Both the position numbers and the translations under genes were made by a program. A DNA stretch of 63,844 nt from Clostridium sp. E02 (GTDB lineage: Bacteria; Bacillota; Clostridia; Lachnospirales; Lachnospiraceae), in contig NZ_RJLQ01000025.1 in assembly GCF_003833015.1 (NCBI RefSeq), forward strand, positions 1 to 63,844, in the 5' to 3' direction. Below, piece by piece: positions 38,501 to 45,481 of the stretch; positions within the stretch are counted from its first letter, which is position 1; every line of letters begins with the position of its first letter. The notes under the pieces were generated by a model. That model was not told the DNA's origin. It ran no database searches and saw nothing but the letters and a program-made list of their open reading frames with translations.

Positions 38501-41500
38501 ACCGGTATGAAAGATGAAAAGATTAAGGTAGAGATTGCTAAAACCGATGCAGCAAATCAGCGGACATTAAAGGTTATTAGCGATTACCAGGATGGATTGT
38601 CTGTTACGGAGCCAAAGGGAGCCTATAGTTACAGTCAGGTATCCGGCACACATTTAGCACTTTATAAGGCCAAAAGAGTTTATACCACCAATAGTGAGAA
38701 ATATCCCAAAGGATATTATCTGGTGAAGACTGAAACCACACCAGCTAAGTGGACGATAGAAAGTACCGCAGATAATGCACCAGTAACCGTGACAGCCGAC
38801 TGGATCACGGACGGAACCCCCCAATACTTTGAGGGAATCCCGGCTGGAGATTACATATTAGATGAAATAGAACCGGCAGAAGGTTATATCTCCTCCTCTA
38901 TGGAATTAAACATTAGAGAAACCGGAGAAGTTCAGACAATTAATTTTAAAAATGACCACACCAAGCTGGAAATTTATAAATACTACGTTGACAGCAAGGG
39001 AACTAAAGTCTCCCTTTCTAATGACCACGCCGCTGGACTTGCTCTCTATAAAGCGCAGACCGACAGTGAGGGGAATATTTTAATGGAGAACGGAAAGCCA
39101 ATGTATGACCAAACAAAACGGATCGATGCGTGGACAACCGATGATTTAACGGAATATACAGATAAAACTAAAATCAGTGACAACGTGATTGACCGCTTAA
39201 AAGCACTTATCGGACTATCGGAGAACCAGTCTAGTTTTATTACGGATTTTGAAGCTGCCTACAAAAAAAGTGGAAAAAAATTGACTTCCATCACCTGGCA
39301 TACCAAAGATGGGGAACGAACCGCATCCCTTACTGAATTGATTCAGACTGGAAACGGGGAGGGAATCACGGAAACATGGAATACGGATACTGGAAAAACC
39401 ATACGGATTACCATTTACCGAAATGTTACAAACGGCTCCCTGGATTTGGACGGTCAGCTGCCACTAAACTTTGAATATCAGTTTAACTATAAAGAGAATG
39501 GAGGAATCAAAAGTTACGATACATTAGAGGGAATGCACCGGATTGACTATTTACCTCTTGATACACAAAAAGAAGGTAAAAAGATAGGTACCTATGTTCT
39601 GGTGGAAGAAACGGTTCCGGTTGGGTATGAAGCAGCCGATCCGAAAGCAATCGTCCTTACTGAAACCGGAGATGTGCAACGATTCAGCCTTGAAAATGAG
39701 GAAAAGTACATCAACGTCTTAAAGGTAGTAAATGATGGTACAAACGAATATGCTGCGAAAGGTGCCAAACTTGCTCTTTATAAAGCGGATAAGGACGGAA
39801 ACTATGTAGAAGATAAATCTCACCTAGTAGAAACATGGATCTCTGGATCAGACGGTACCTATACCAAAGAAGATAAATTTAATGATACTATTCTACAGGG
39901 ATTTTCTGTGGGATATTTAAAACCACATAGGATTAATAAGACTCCATATGGAATCTACTACATAGCAGAATTAGAAGCCCCAGCCTATATGCAAAAGGCA
40001 GATCCGGTAAAAATTAAAGTAGGGGCAGAGAAAGTGCCATTTTATAAAATGGTCAACAGTCCGTTTACCGGGAAACTGGAGATAAAAAAGAAAGCCTCCG
40101 ATACCGGAGACGTACTAGGAAACGCAAGGTTTAAAATAACAAATCGGGATACCGGAGAAGTATTTTACATGACAACTGGAACCGATGGACATGCAGAACG
40201 AAACAATCTATTGGTTGGAAAAGTTCAAACAGATGGAACTATAAAACCTTATACCTATACGGTAGAAGAAATTTCCCCACCGGATTTTTACCAGATTTCC
40301 GAGGGAATGAAGAAATTCCAATTTGATGGGAAAGGGAACGGAAATGAACTACTTTATACCTGTGAAATTGAGAATAGTCCAACCATCATTATCTTTAGAA
40401 AAACCAACTTTGACACTGGCATGGCGGTGGAAGGAGCGGAGATAGCGGTTTACCATGCAGTAGCTGTAAACGGAGAATATGAAAAGGCTGGAGAAGTCAT
40501 AGCAACGGCCATTTCTGGTTCTAATGGTTTTACCCTGACAAAGAAGCTGTCAGCAAACCAGGTCTACATCATGGAAGAATTAAAAGCACCAGACGGATAT
40601 GCATTATCAAAGCCGGTGATCTTTACGGTAAATAGAGCTGGAACTGGAATTCGAAACGTATCCAATGATTTTAATGTGATAAAACTGGCCAGTGACCAGG
40701 GTTCCATCGAAGCAATGACCGTAACTGGACGGGTGCCTGTAAAGGTTTGGTCCATTTTAAAAGATCTGGATATTGGGTATGAATTACCAGCCGTGATCGG
40801 AACTGGAGAGAATCAAACCGTAACCCCAGAGGACGGGATAAAAGAGGGACATTTGTACGAGATCACGGAGTATACCAAATATTCCGATGGCAGAACTAAA
40901 AAGTCCCGAAAAGAAACCAAGCGGATCTATTTGGATCAGAATGGATCTTATACGATTCCATCCAGGACTTATCTGGGAACCAAACAGGAACTAACCAATG
41001 GGGAAGGAATGGTACTGGCAAGCTGGACGGTGAATGAAGACAACCATGAGTATACCATTTTAAATCCGGTTACCAAAGAAATCCCCATTGCCAAAGTAAC
41101 AAGCAGTGCAGGCGCCAATTATAAAGGCGTTAAGAAAGGAACGGTGATTCGATATACCATTTCTTATACCAATCCGTATCACAGATCGATAGATATTAAG
41201 GTAAAGGCAATGCTCATAGATGGACTGGAATATTTAAGATCCACCGACTACGGAACGGAGCAAAACGGAATCATCACCTGGAATCTGACCGATGTGGGGG
41301 CACAGGAAAGTGGGACTGTGGAAGTGGCAGCCGTTGTAAATGGAGTGGAGAAAACCTCGACAAAAGCATGGTTTGAAACAGAGACAGAGAAGGTGAAAAA
41401 GCAAACCATTTTAAAAAATTCCATTGTCCCAGATGGATCCATTACCATCATAAATCACCTGACGGGAACTGGAAAAGATTTAAAAGATTCTTTTATTTAT

Positions 41501-44131
41501 CAAGTGAAGTTTATGGATCAAAAAGGGAATACCCTGATTGGGTATCAGGCTTACACCGGATCCATAGAAGGACAGATTAAAGGAGTAGGGGAGATTCCCC
41601 TAACGGGAGACAGTTTCCTTACCTTTGCCGGACTTCCTTATGGAACTAGATATGAGATAACAAAGGTTCCGAAAGACGGTTATGAGGGAGACGGAGAAAC
41701 AACCGTAACCGGAGAAATACAAAAGACACTTCAAAGTGCTGTTTTTATAAATAACCGTAACGATGAAACGATCCGGGAGATTTTAACAGCAGGTGGCAGT
41801 TATCAGCTGACAGAAACTACAAAATACAGCGATCAGACCCAACTTACAAGTGGGATCTATCGCTTCCAGATCAATGCTTCGGGAATGGTTGATAACGTAG
41901 ATATGGAGGATAAGCCGGAACATTTATATTTTTCAAAAGTAGATGCAGAGACAAAGGTGGAGCTGGCAGGAGGAAACTATGAGTTGATAGATGTAGAAAC
42001 CGAAACCGCTGTTTATAAATTTACAAAAGAGAAAGGCGAAAAAGTCACCATTCCGGCTGAACGCATTAATCCCGGAACGGAGTATATCATGAAGGAAGAA
42101 CACTCACCGGAAGGCTATGCCTATGAAAAAGAGATCCGCTTCACAGCGGAGGAGAGCGGAATCCCGGAGACTATCATCATGCAGGATAGAAAGACAGAGG
42201 TGGAAATTAAAAAAATAGAGGAAGAAACAGGAGAAGTACTAACGGGAGGACGTTTCTTAATCCGGGAGAAAGAGACAAAAACCGTAATAAAGGAATTTAC
42301 CCCAGAAGGAAATCCATTGGTTTTAAAAGGGATTTTGATTGCAGGAAAGACCTATGAGCTAATCGAGAAGGAACCGCCAGCCGGGTATGCGTTTCGTCCG
42401 AATGTGGAATTTACGGTTCCGTTAAAACCAAAACCAATCACCGTTACCATGAAAGATCAAAAAACATGGGTAGAGATTCGGAAACTAGATCACAGGCGAA
42501 TCATTGCAACTCCAAATGAAGCCACCAAGGAAGGGCAATTAGAAGGGTGCATTTTACAGATTTTAAATGAAGACAAAACTCCAGCAAAGGCACTTCGAGA
42601 TGACAAAGGGTTAAAGAAAGGGGATTTCCTTATTTTCACCACCAGATCTCAATTTGAAGAATTTATGGGACAGCTAAAAGCCGGAAAAACTTACTGGCTC
42701 CATGAGGTGAAACCGCAAGATGGGTATGCGTATGCCGAAGATATTTCCTTTACCGTTAGTTTAAATGGGCAAAGGAATATAGTGGTTATGATCGACGATA
42801 CCACCCATGTGATTCTCTCTAAGAAGACCATAACCGGTAATGAGGAACTTCCAGGAAATCATTTAAGTGTAACAGACAGGGAGGGGAATGTTGTTGAAGA
42901 ATGGATTTCCGGAGAACAACCTCATGCCATTATTGGTAAATTAATTGCGGGAAAAACTTATCTTTTATGCGAAGACAAACCTGTGCATGGGTATGGATTG
43001 GCTGAAAAAGTTGAATTTACGGTAAGCCTGAATGGAGCTATCGATGTGGTTGAAATGTTTAACGAACCAACCAAAGTAAAAATATATAAGACAGATACTT
43101 ATGGACATAAGTTAGAAGGTGCAATACTACAGGTATTAGACCAACAAAAAAATGTTGTAATACCTGAATTTCAAAGCAGCAAAGAAGGATTTCATATTAT
43201 AGGAAGTCTGGCAGCAGGAGAAACTTATTATCTTCACGAGACATCGGCTCCTTCCGGTTATCTTCTTTCCGCAGATGTGCCGTTTACAGTACCCAAAAAC
43301 ACAATGCAGCTTGAAGTAGTAATGCAGGATCCCAAAAAGAGAGATCCAGACCCAAAACACCCAACTATGCGTCTATTTAAAGTAGATGCGCAGACAGGAA
43401 ATGGGATAAAAGGAGTGGAATTTACTATTTTTAATGAAAGAGGGGAACTCTACAAAGTGGTTTCAACAAGAGAAGATGGACAATCTGTTTTTCCATTACC
43501 ACCAGATGGAACCTATACCTATCAAGAGACGAAGACGGCTTCTGGATATTTGGCAACGAACCAGGTCTGCTCTTTCTTTATTGTTAACCAAATGGTTACA
43601 GATAAGAGTCAGGCAATCGTAGTAAATTATCATTCCCCTAGAGTGGACATACTAAAACTAGATGCAGACCAGATGATCGGTTTAGCTGGTGCAAAGTTGG
43701 AAATCAGAAATAAAAACAATTCAATTGTATATTCCGGTATAACAGATAAGAATGGTTTGCTTTCATTTTATCCCGACGATTCGGGCACTTATACGGTGGA
43801 AGAGAGGAGGGCACCGGACGGGTATATAAGAAATAATAATTACATAACATTTCACGTATCCGAGAGCGGTTCTGTTACCGGAAATTTGGTGATTTATAAC
43901 CGCAAAGAGGGCAGTCCACAAATAGGGGTCATTACAGCAAAGTACCATTCACATCTACAAGCGGTTGGCATGATTAAGAACAAGGGAACTGGCTTTTGGA
44001 GCTTCCTTTCCAAAATCCCTAAAACAGGAGAGAAAAGCAAGGGAGCTGGCTTTTATTTAATAATTGCCTTTGCATTTTTTTTGACCGTTCTTTTATCTAA
44101 GACTTTTCACAGGAGAAGAAATGAAAAATAA
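29522..44131 (+). CDS. 4869-residue wall-anchored multi-domain protein (SpaA/Cna_B-type)
   Basis: The longest gene in the window (14.6 kb) encodes a surface protein. A signal peptide spans residues 1-40. An N-terminal domain with YCVDGHTE (about residue 118) recalls thioester adhesion domains, though the usual Gln partner is not evident. An ET/EP-rich stretch from five 60-bp repeats lies at about 780-890. The remainder has many SpaA/Cna_B-like prealbumin domains (LEIKKKASDTGDVLGNARF, VEIKKIEEETGEVLTGGRF) with Lys and Glu placed for isopeptide bonds, ending in YTVEE.SPPD-type strands. A DUF11-like domain starts near 3859. The C-terminus has the sorting signal IPKTG (about 4831-4835), a membrane span and RRRNEK. 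No sortase gene is in the window. Probably an adhesin or long fibre. Confidence 0.9.
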   Translation: MKKLLRKLNIKRKTAGFLAVILSVMAFLPYIPENIISLADYAQDIEPASFPSWDASRYQEEANWKVYAPTGLMYENKVFHLGSPVKEGNFPAGAKQYLVENKQHSKGEYKEFDKTFIYCVDGHTENAMIHLGSQAFLEGYWSLNNLPKQFPKTEAAKDPIRRKFNFLMNVYASYMGRNDSIQACNDANAGTAKYIVASVINWVAADECGFTGTDLKADLNTFQGSKNYLSVVKQMNPNAVGDRSVYNQLTSTQIPGDYKAKGCSNWADWMFAMVWDAATITKGLESDAEETVYYAKMDHATETYSITIPYPSDAVKAYYQKFSAKDLYGDWVYSGPTDGGLVFTSQSGEVPADGNGVGTLYWANPNQEGLELAKDIGSAQLATFKFYTQIPREYKYAFDISQTYFAAKLDKELEIHVRAGSLPGKVKRYRHKEGFGTNYNVGLNVFDSETGKSLADTHWDILEKFDDSQLDDSDLDLTDSGSYSSNLGSLTGASWEEDQGGDEARISTNYSGDMGLNDSDSNRFNQANASGSQFDRWSDPENDPCNADEHITDSEGVLHYVDSQGKIHSKIAHKDARSYTYEKGYCSGHPAPVIEYEDIPELEYDEETGDPTNEDQIEAVKEYNQQLHDEAWAKWLDGVKECEQLVEQGGFFHAIDPSGQTQKEALERDRDQFYQDYISLTYEYSAKELIPAPGYSLHGSHPDDIPLEWRTVSSSEFKDSQSHGGYRLNSASGTEMEQNSIQADHSNQPIEANALEEPMFVTHGSKDKLIRFGTLESTNETKAVEIKEAAPEPIEEAAIETKPEETKETTPELTEEATNETKPEEIKETTPEPTEKATNETKPEETKETAPEPTEEATNETKPEETKETPPEPTEKATAETKPETVRETEEEKNPEETGESTAETKSNANKETEAEPIKETLTEMKTVPIEKATLSELGKIQKATKSQIQKVNGGITWTGLFHQVSVRFQMAAKKMTSFFQLKKEKKRSFGGRSSLSGLPESTQTSRIDPLDSSISDWTFIAYDHRTEGEIHFNKKDMDLKKGEKDTYHAYGDAQGDGTLEGAVYGLFASTDIPHPDGHSGVLFRKDNLVSVAVTDRNGDGSFLAITQAPGNTYNYKTGTIEVTPDGWKDSAPINLYTAMHQAVLKESDAERFEGHTDQGNRISLIDSRRETASGYEKLSSNQGRDGTGTSSHFYPIENNEALNGNSWIGRPLIVNADGTQYYMKELTRSEGYELSIYGKDAAVSNKDAFQAGGNPSAEGSVTADSLEVDRLKKSNTFFIKSSGVTNGYRIYAKGIPEGASFYKTKSQIVEDPNKTHTEYRSREENALAVEAGARVIINGSSVEANEGDTIPLPNGETATITKVSEPEYDYTAVRPDNALRYTIPTFEDKKDTEDLMEDANAALKKASFKEPDEGAPWMLIPIEGETFEEQAKSLYEGMEKSGLSVFNCLRVEEITDGKAVIRFSYRVGNSISYGVYDEGSKILYLKKDIDYNINGAELPGYLYVPYTPDQFADSTENSNGFVTYAKVRFGELSKTKAAYPEDLSAITVTENPERTYWVYSEGEPIRNNDGSIKTIMVQEEIQISPGYELKDVDTPVTAVYDGKGYTIEVGGENETTSTDYKITYTDDLVEGTYITPEEYAGEYGNISVTPNMAGAGTYIKAVTLRYDKNQLYSDGGTRQTKVSVEERPIVQKIKITKDIFTKEDGTYEDNTYGETGHEDKVTENGGGKEHNARYLKNFRFKTYLKSNLERLYRAEDGTVKWQDRNGNEVDISAYRADFPEKVQKLYTRVAYQTNPLSKDSNKAAISNTELYNYTNGLINPDQNLGYTAILEKTKQKIKDKAGNEREVSRNNYDKFFDSIKVANQDKWDRTEDKSTSFQPFATIKKLLFGINGKEKQYPAVHNNEEIENSINTTDTAKENAIRSDRVRQFAITWYLDDEVAKLVKDNPAGEKESATGSETYSDEIYDKALSEAIKKAENYLKPFFSYDLDEIYSINWDSETDGGKDKDNTTLSADLEDTGAGYCYGISEYLPYGTYVTVEQQPFNKDLGDFFNKHYKTDAPKEIELPSVYEGGKTGSDQTPEGLSSYYHYNAADNVSQLSSKYHIRFNEEWPGESGEDLRKYVIKAHNYLGDYEIYQYGLDLNKLSGSSSGDPSGKGHFTITQGENDPGKDYYNTMVDSEEAGGNKGSHYLADDGNAGKQTANGSTYETDGIEKIYRYGSVSEDKQTNNNVSFPSGDGEVYRDNVTVMEGMQTAYEGKYASMLVPWSVAEPADEMADTRQNSDGSSSYKGYGYRKFTNTFYKSRLRIEKLDSETGENILHDGALFALYAASREDGTNTDGLVTFYEADTKIKGSKEFLEAMGAEKINNSGETWTGTVPAGTPICKEEEQVILADPEGRRTGQFEAITTTRDGVQAREEDLTRTSYQDQNTGYLVTPQPLGAGTYVLCEIKPPAGYVRTKPVAIEIYSDQTTYYLDGNRDSRVAAAIYEDKNQAGTKVEDTARIYIGNTPVRLEVSKIKDSDHTVTYKTDTRLEGTELELKQKYGTENLEFAYKNGTYLGYAWYKGTMEYLQSRKDAGEDVNLIYVDGVFAGYGLIERTLDTDDDQNRYVAGAKMALYDAIAVTESGDSGDLKYHGVEVARDRNNNVQSVKVLKGYAGNTVEFLRKEDTEGSLTGETGNGTWTYKTIERGDTDILFYSLGGLKVTETETDGKIYGYDKDGNRVQVKNQESIYVLKAGQPFFELTGGDLLAVKYNSTDKGFNLSAGTTMYHLNSDGNRDAYVNPTTGMAFAKEGEKLLVWPVKISQRVNGAVIAREKIKTWRIAAINADTDQEYITGTYNGSNLVKSMNPVLNGHGLPEYYQRSGQTYKKGDPVYDIDGDFVRYKYDDLLTAFNNASYSINNQAGMEDIGKEENTTDDKKLYHRQGESWVMENTWISGEKYPNDPFQADMTVGQADMLKRVIPGTYIMEEVTAPSGYTKGFPEGITVNESREVQKTGMKDEKIKVEIAKTDAANQRTLKVISDYQDGLSVTEPKGAYSYSQVSGTHLALYKAKRVYTTNSEKYPKGYYLVKTETTPAKWTIESTADNAPVTVTADWITDGTPQYFEGIPAGDYILDEIEPAEGYISSSMELNIRETGEVQTINFKNDHTKLEIYKYYVDSKGTKVSLSNDHAAGLALYKAQTDSEGNILMENGKPMYDQTKRIDAWTTDDLTEYTDKTKISDNVIDRLKALIGLSENQSSFITDFEAAYKKSGKKLTSITWHTKDGERTASLTELIQTGNGEGITETWNTDTGKTIRITIYRNVTNGSLDLDGQLPLNFEYQFNYKENGGIKSYDTLEGMHRIDYLPLDTQKEGKKIGTYVLVEETVPVGYEAADPKAIVLTETGDVQRFSLENEEKYINVLKVVNDGTNEYAAKGAKLALYKADKDGNYVEDKSHLVETWISGSDGTYTKEDKFNDTILQGFSVGYLKPHRINKTPYGIYYIAELEAPAYMQKADPVKIKVGAEKVPFYKMVNSPFTGKLEIKKKASDTGDVLGNARFKITNRDTGEVFYMTTGTDGHAERNNLLVGKVQTDGTIKPYTYTVEEISPPDFYQISEGMKKFQFDGKGNGNELLYTCEIENSPTIIIFRKTNFDTGMAVEGAEIAVYHAVAVNGEYEKAGEVIATAISGSNGFTLTKKLSANQVYIMEELKAPDGYALSKPVIFTVNRAGTGIRNVSNDFNVIKLASDQGSIEAMTVTGRVPVKVWSILKDLDIGYELPAVIGTGENQTVTPEDGIKEGHLYEITEYTKYSDGRTKKSRKETKRIYLDQNGSYTIPSRTYLGTKQELTNGEGMVLASWTVNEDNHEYTILNPVTKEIPIAKVTSSAGANYKGVKKGTVIRYTISYTNPYHRSIDIKVKAMLIDGLEYLRSTDYGTEQNGIITWNLTDVGAQESGTVEVAAVVNGVEKTSTKAWFETETEKVKKQTILKNSIVPDGSITIINHLTGTGKDLKDSFIYQVKFMDQKGNTLIGYQAYTGSIEGQIKGVGEIPLTGDSFLTFAGLPYGTRYEITKVPKDGYEGDGETTVTGEIQKTLQSAVFINNRNDETIREILTAGGSYQLTETTKYSDQTQLTSGIYRFQINASGMVDNVDMEDKPEHLYFSKVDAETKVELAGGNYELIDVETETAVYKFTKEKGEKVTIPAERINPGTEYIMKEEHSPEGYAYEKEIRFTAEESGIPETIIMQDRKTEVEIKKIEEETGEVLTGGRFLIREKETKTVIKEFTPEGNPLVLKGILIAGKTYELIEKEPPAGYAFRPNVEFTVPLKPKPITVTMKDQKTWVEIRKLDHRRIIATPNEATKEGQLEGCILQILNEDKTPAKALRDDKGLKKGDFLIFTTRSQFEEFMGQLKAGKTYWLHEVKPQDGYAYAEDISFTVSLNGQRNIVVMIDDTTHVILSKKTITGNEELPGNHLSVTDREGNVVEEWISGEQPHAIIGKLIAGKTYLLCEDKPVHGYGLAEKVEFTVSLNGAIDVVEMFNEPTKVKIYKTDTYGHKLEGAILQVLDQQKNVVIPEFQSSKEGFHIIGSLAAGETYYLHETSAPSGYLLSADVPFTVPKNTMQLEVVMQDPKKRDPDPKHPTMRLFKVDAQTGNGIKGVEFTIFNERGELYKVVSTREDGQSVFPLPPDGTYTYQETKTASGYLATNQVCSFFIVNQMVTDKSQAIVVNYHSPRVDILKLDADQMIGLAGAKLEIRNKNNSIVYSGITDKNGLLSFYPDDSGTYTVEERRAPDGYIRNNNYITFHVSESGSVTGNLVIYNRKEGSPQIGVITAKYHSHLQAVGMIKNKGTGFWSFLSKIPKTGEKSKGAGFYLIIAFAFFLTVLLSKTFHRRRNEK
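31861..32180 (+). repeat. 60-bp coding tandem repeats (ETKPEETKE unit)
   Basis: Five to six units at an exact 60-bp step begin at 31861, 31921, 31981, 32041, 32101 and 32161. Each encodes 20 residues rich in Glu, Thr, Pro and Lys. Point differences among units exist but indels do not. Copy number may vary between strains. Confidence 0.9.
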
Positions 44132-45185
44132 ATACGATAATTGTATACAAAAAGTAGTTATTGTTATTCTGGCCCTCCCCCTTATTTTCGGGGGGGCTAA
44201 TGTGGCGTTTGGAAGAGAATATAAGATGGAAATCAGAAAGGAATATTGGTCTAAGACGGATCAAAACGACGGAAAAAATCAGTTTGAAGAAATTTATAAA
44301 AAGGATGGAAAGAAATACCGTTTGGAGTCAGTGCAGATTGAAGATGTAAAAAAGGTGTTTTCTGGTGATGTGATAACCTATGACTCACCCCCATTTGTAG
44401 GGGGTATGAAAGGTTATGGACCAAACAAAGAATTAGAAAAAGAAGGAAAAAAATATACCTTACAATCAAGTGAAATAATACAAGTTACGACAGAAGAAAC
44501 CACAAAATATTCAGAGACTAGTATATTATATCGGGGGGTGGAAGCCATTGATTGGATTCCGGAGGTGGCAGAAGTCCAGGTCACAAACAAAGATTTGGAG
44601 CAGACATTAAAGGTAAAACTTCCTATCGTAGACTATAAGGAAGAGGGAACCTATTGGGATTACCAGTTTTCATTTCCGATTACGGTGACTGGCTACCGTG
44701 CATCCACCTACTGGTTGGGAAAAAATCAAATATCAGGAAGTGATTCTTTGATTGACCATGCAGATCAATTTTTAGACTATTTGCAGTTACCATCAAGGTA
44801 TTACGAAATTACAAGAGTGGAATGGAATGGAGAACCAGAAAAAAGGGATGGAGATATAAAAAGAAAAGCAACTGCTTATGGAAGGAAATTGGTAAAAGAC
44901 ATAAGAGCTGTCTATGGGGGGGAAGTAAAATACCCACCTGTAAAAGCCCAAGTGTATCATGGGATTTATGAGGAGAAAAATTCCATTAGTCCAACGGGGC
45001 ACTACAAATATAAGAAAAAAGCGACCGCAATCTATGAACAAGTGAGACCGAATCGATTTTGGGAAATATTAAAATGGCTGCAAACAAGAACCATAGCCCT
45101 TATGGCACTTCTCCTTCTCCTTTCTCTAATAATAACATTGTCAAAAGCCGCAAAAAGGAGGAAAAATAAATTAGATATGACATGA
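44121..45185 (+). CDS. Secreted protein with C-terminal membrane anchor, coupled to the giant gene
   Basis: A 354-residue protein whose ATG overlaps the end of the giant gene by 11 bp, implying translational coupling. A signal peptide (VVIVILALPLIFGGANVAFG) is followed by an extracellular beta-rich region and one C-terminal span (ALMALLLLLSLIITL) with a basic RRKNK tail. No family recognised. The pairing with the giant protein suggests an accessory role, such as holding or folding it at the membrane; this is inferred. The intergenic region after it contains no clear terminator. Confidence 0.75.
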   Translation: MKNKYDNCIQKVVIVILALPLIFGGANVAFGREYKMEIRKEYWSKTDQNDGKNQFEEIYKKDGKKYRLESVQIEDVKKVFSGDVITYDSPPFVGGMKGYGPNKELEKEGKKYTLQSSEIIQVTTEETTKYSETSILYRGVEAIDWIPEVAEVQVTNKDLEQTLKVKLPIVDYKEEGTYWDYQFSFPITVTGYRASTYWLGKNQISGSDSLIDHADQFLDYLQLPSRYYEITRVEWNGEPEKRDGDIKRKATAYGRKLVKDIRAVYGGEVKYPPVKAQVYHGIYEEKNSISPTGHYKYKKKATAIYEQVRPNRFWEILKWLQTRTIALMALLLLLSLIITLSKAAKRRKNKLDMT

Positions 45186-45481
45186 ATGCAAAATTTGGCA
45201 CCTAACGAGTATAATATTGGCGCATGGGTTGTAAAATGTCTATTTATGCGATACGCTCAAAAAAGATACTTAAAATATGAAATTAAGATGTAAAAATAAA
45301 AAAATGTAACCATACAAAAACGAGATTTCCTACTAGATTATAAATAATGGTTAAATTATTCATTAAAATCAAAATAGTTACCAAAAGTTACGTGCAAAGT
45401 GTTATTTATTACATGAACGATATTTTTGTCAAATTTTGCGGTATACTGTAGATCAGAAAAAGTAGAGGTGTAGGAGAGTCT
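45186..45481 (+). other. Intergenic region before the VWA gene
   Basis: This 296-bp AT-rich gap has no gene. A -10-like TATACT at 45442-45447 precedes the VWA gene, but the nearest -35-like TTGTCA (45426-45431) is only 10 bp away, so a standard promoter is uncertain. The AGGAG site of the VWA gene lies at about 45472-45476. Confidence 0.45.
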
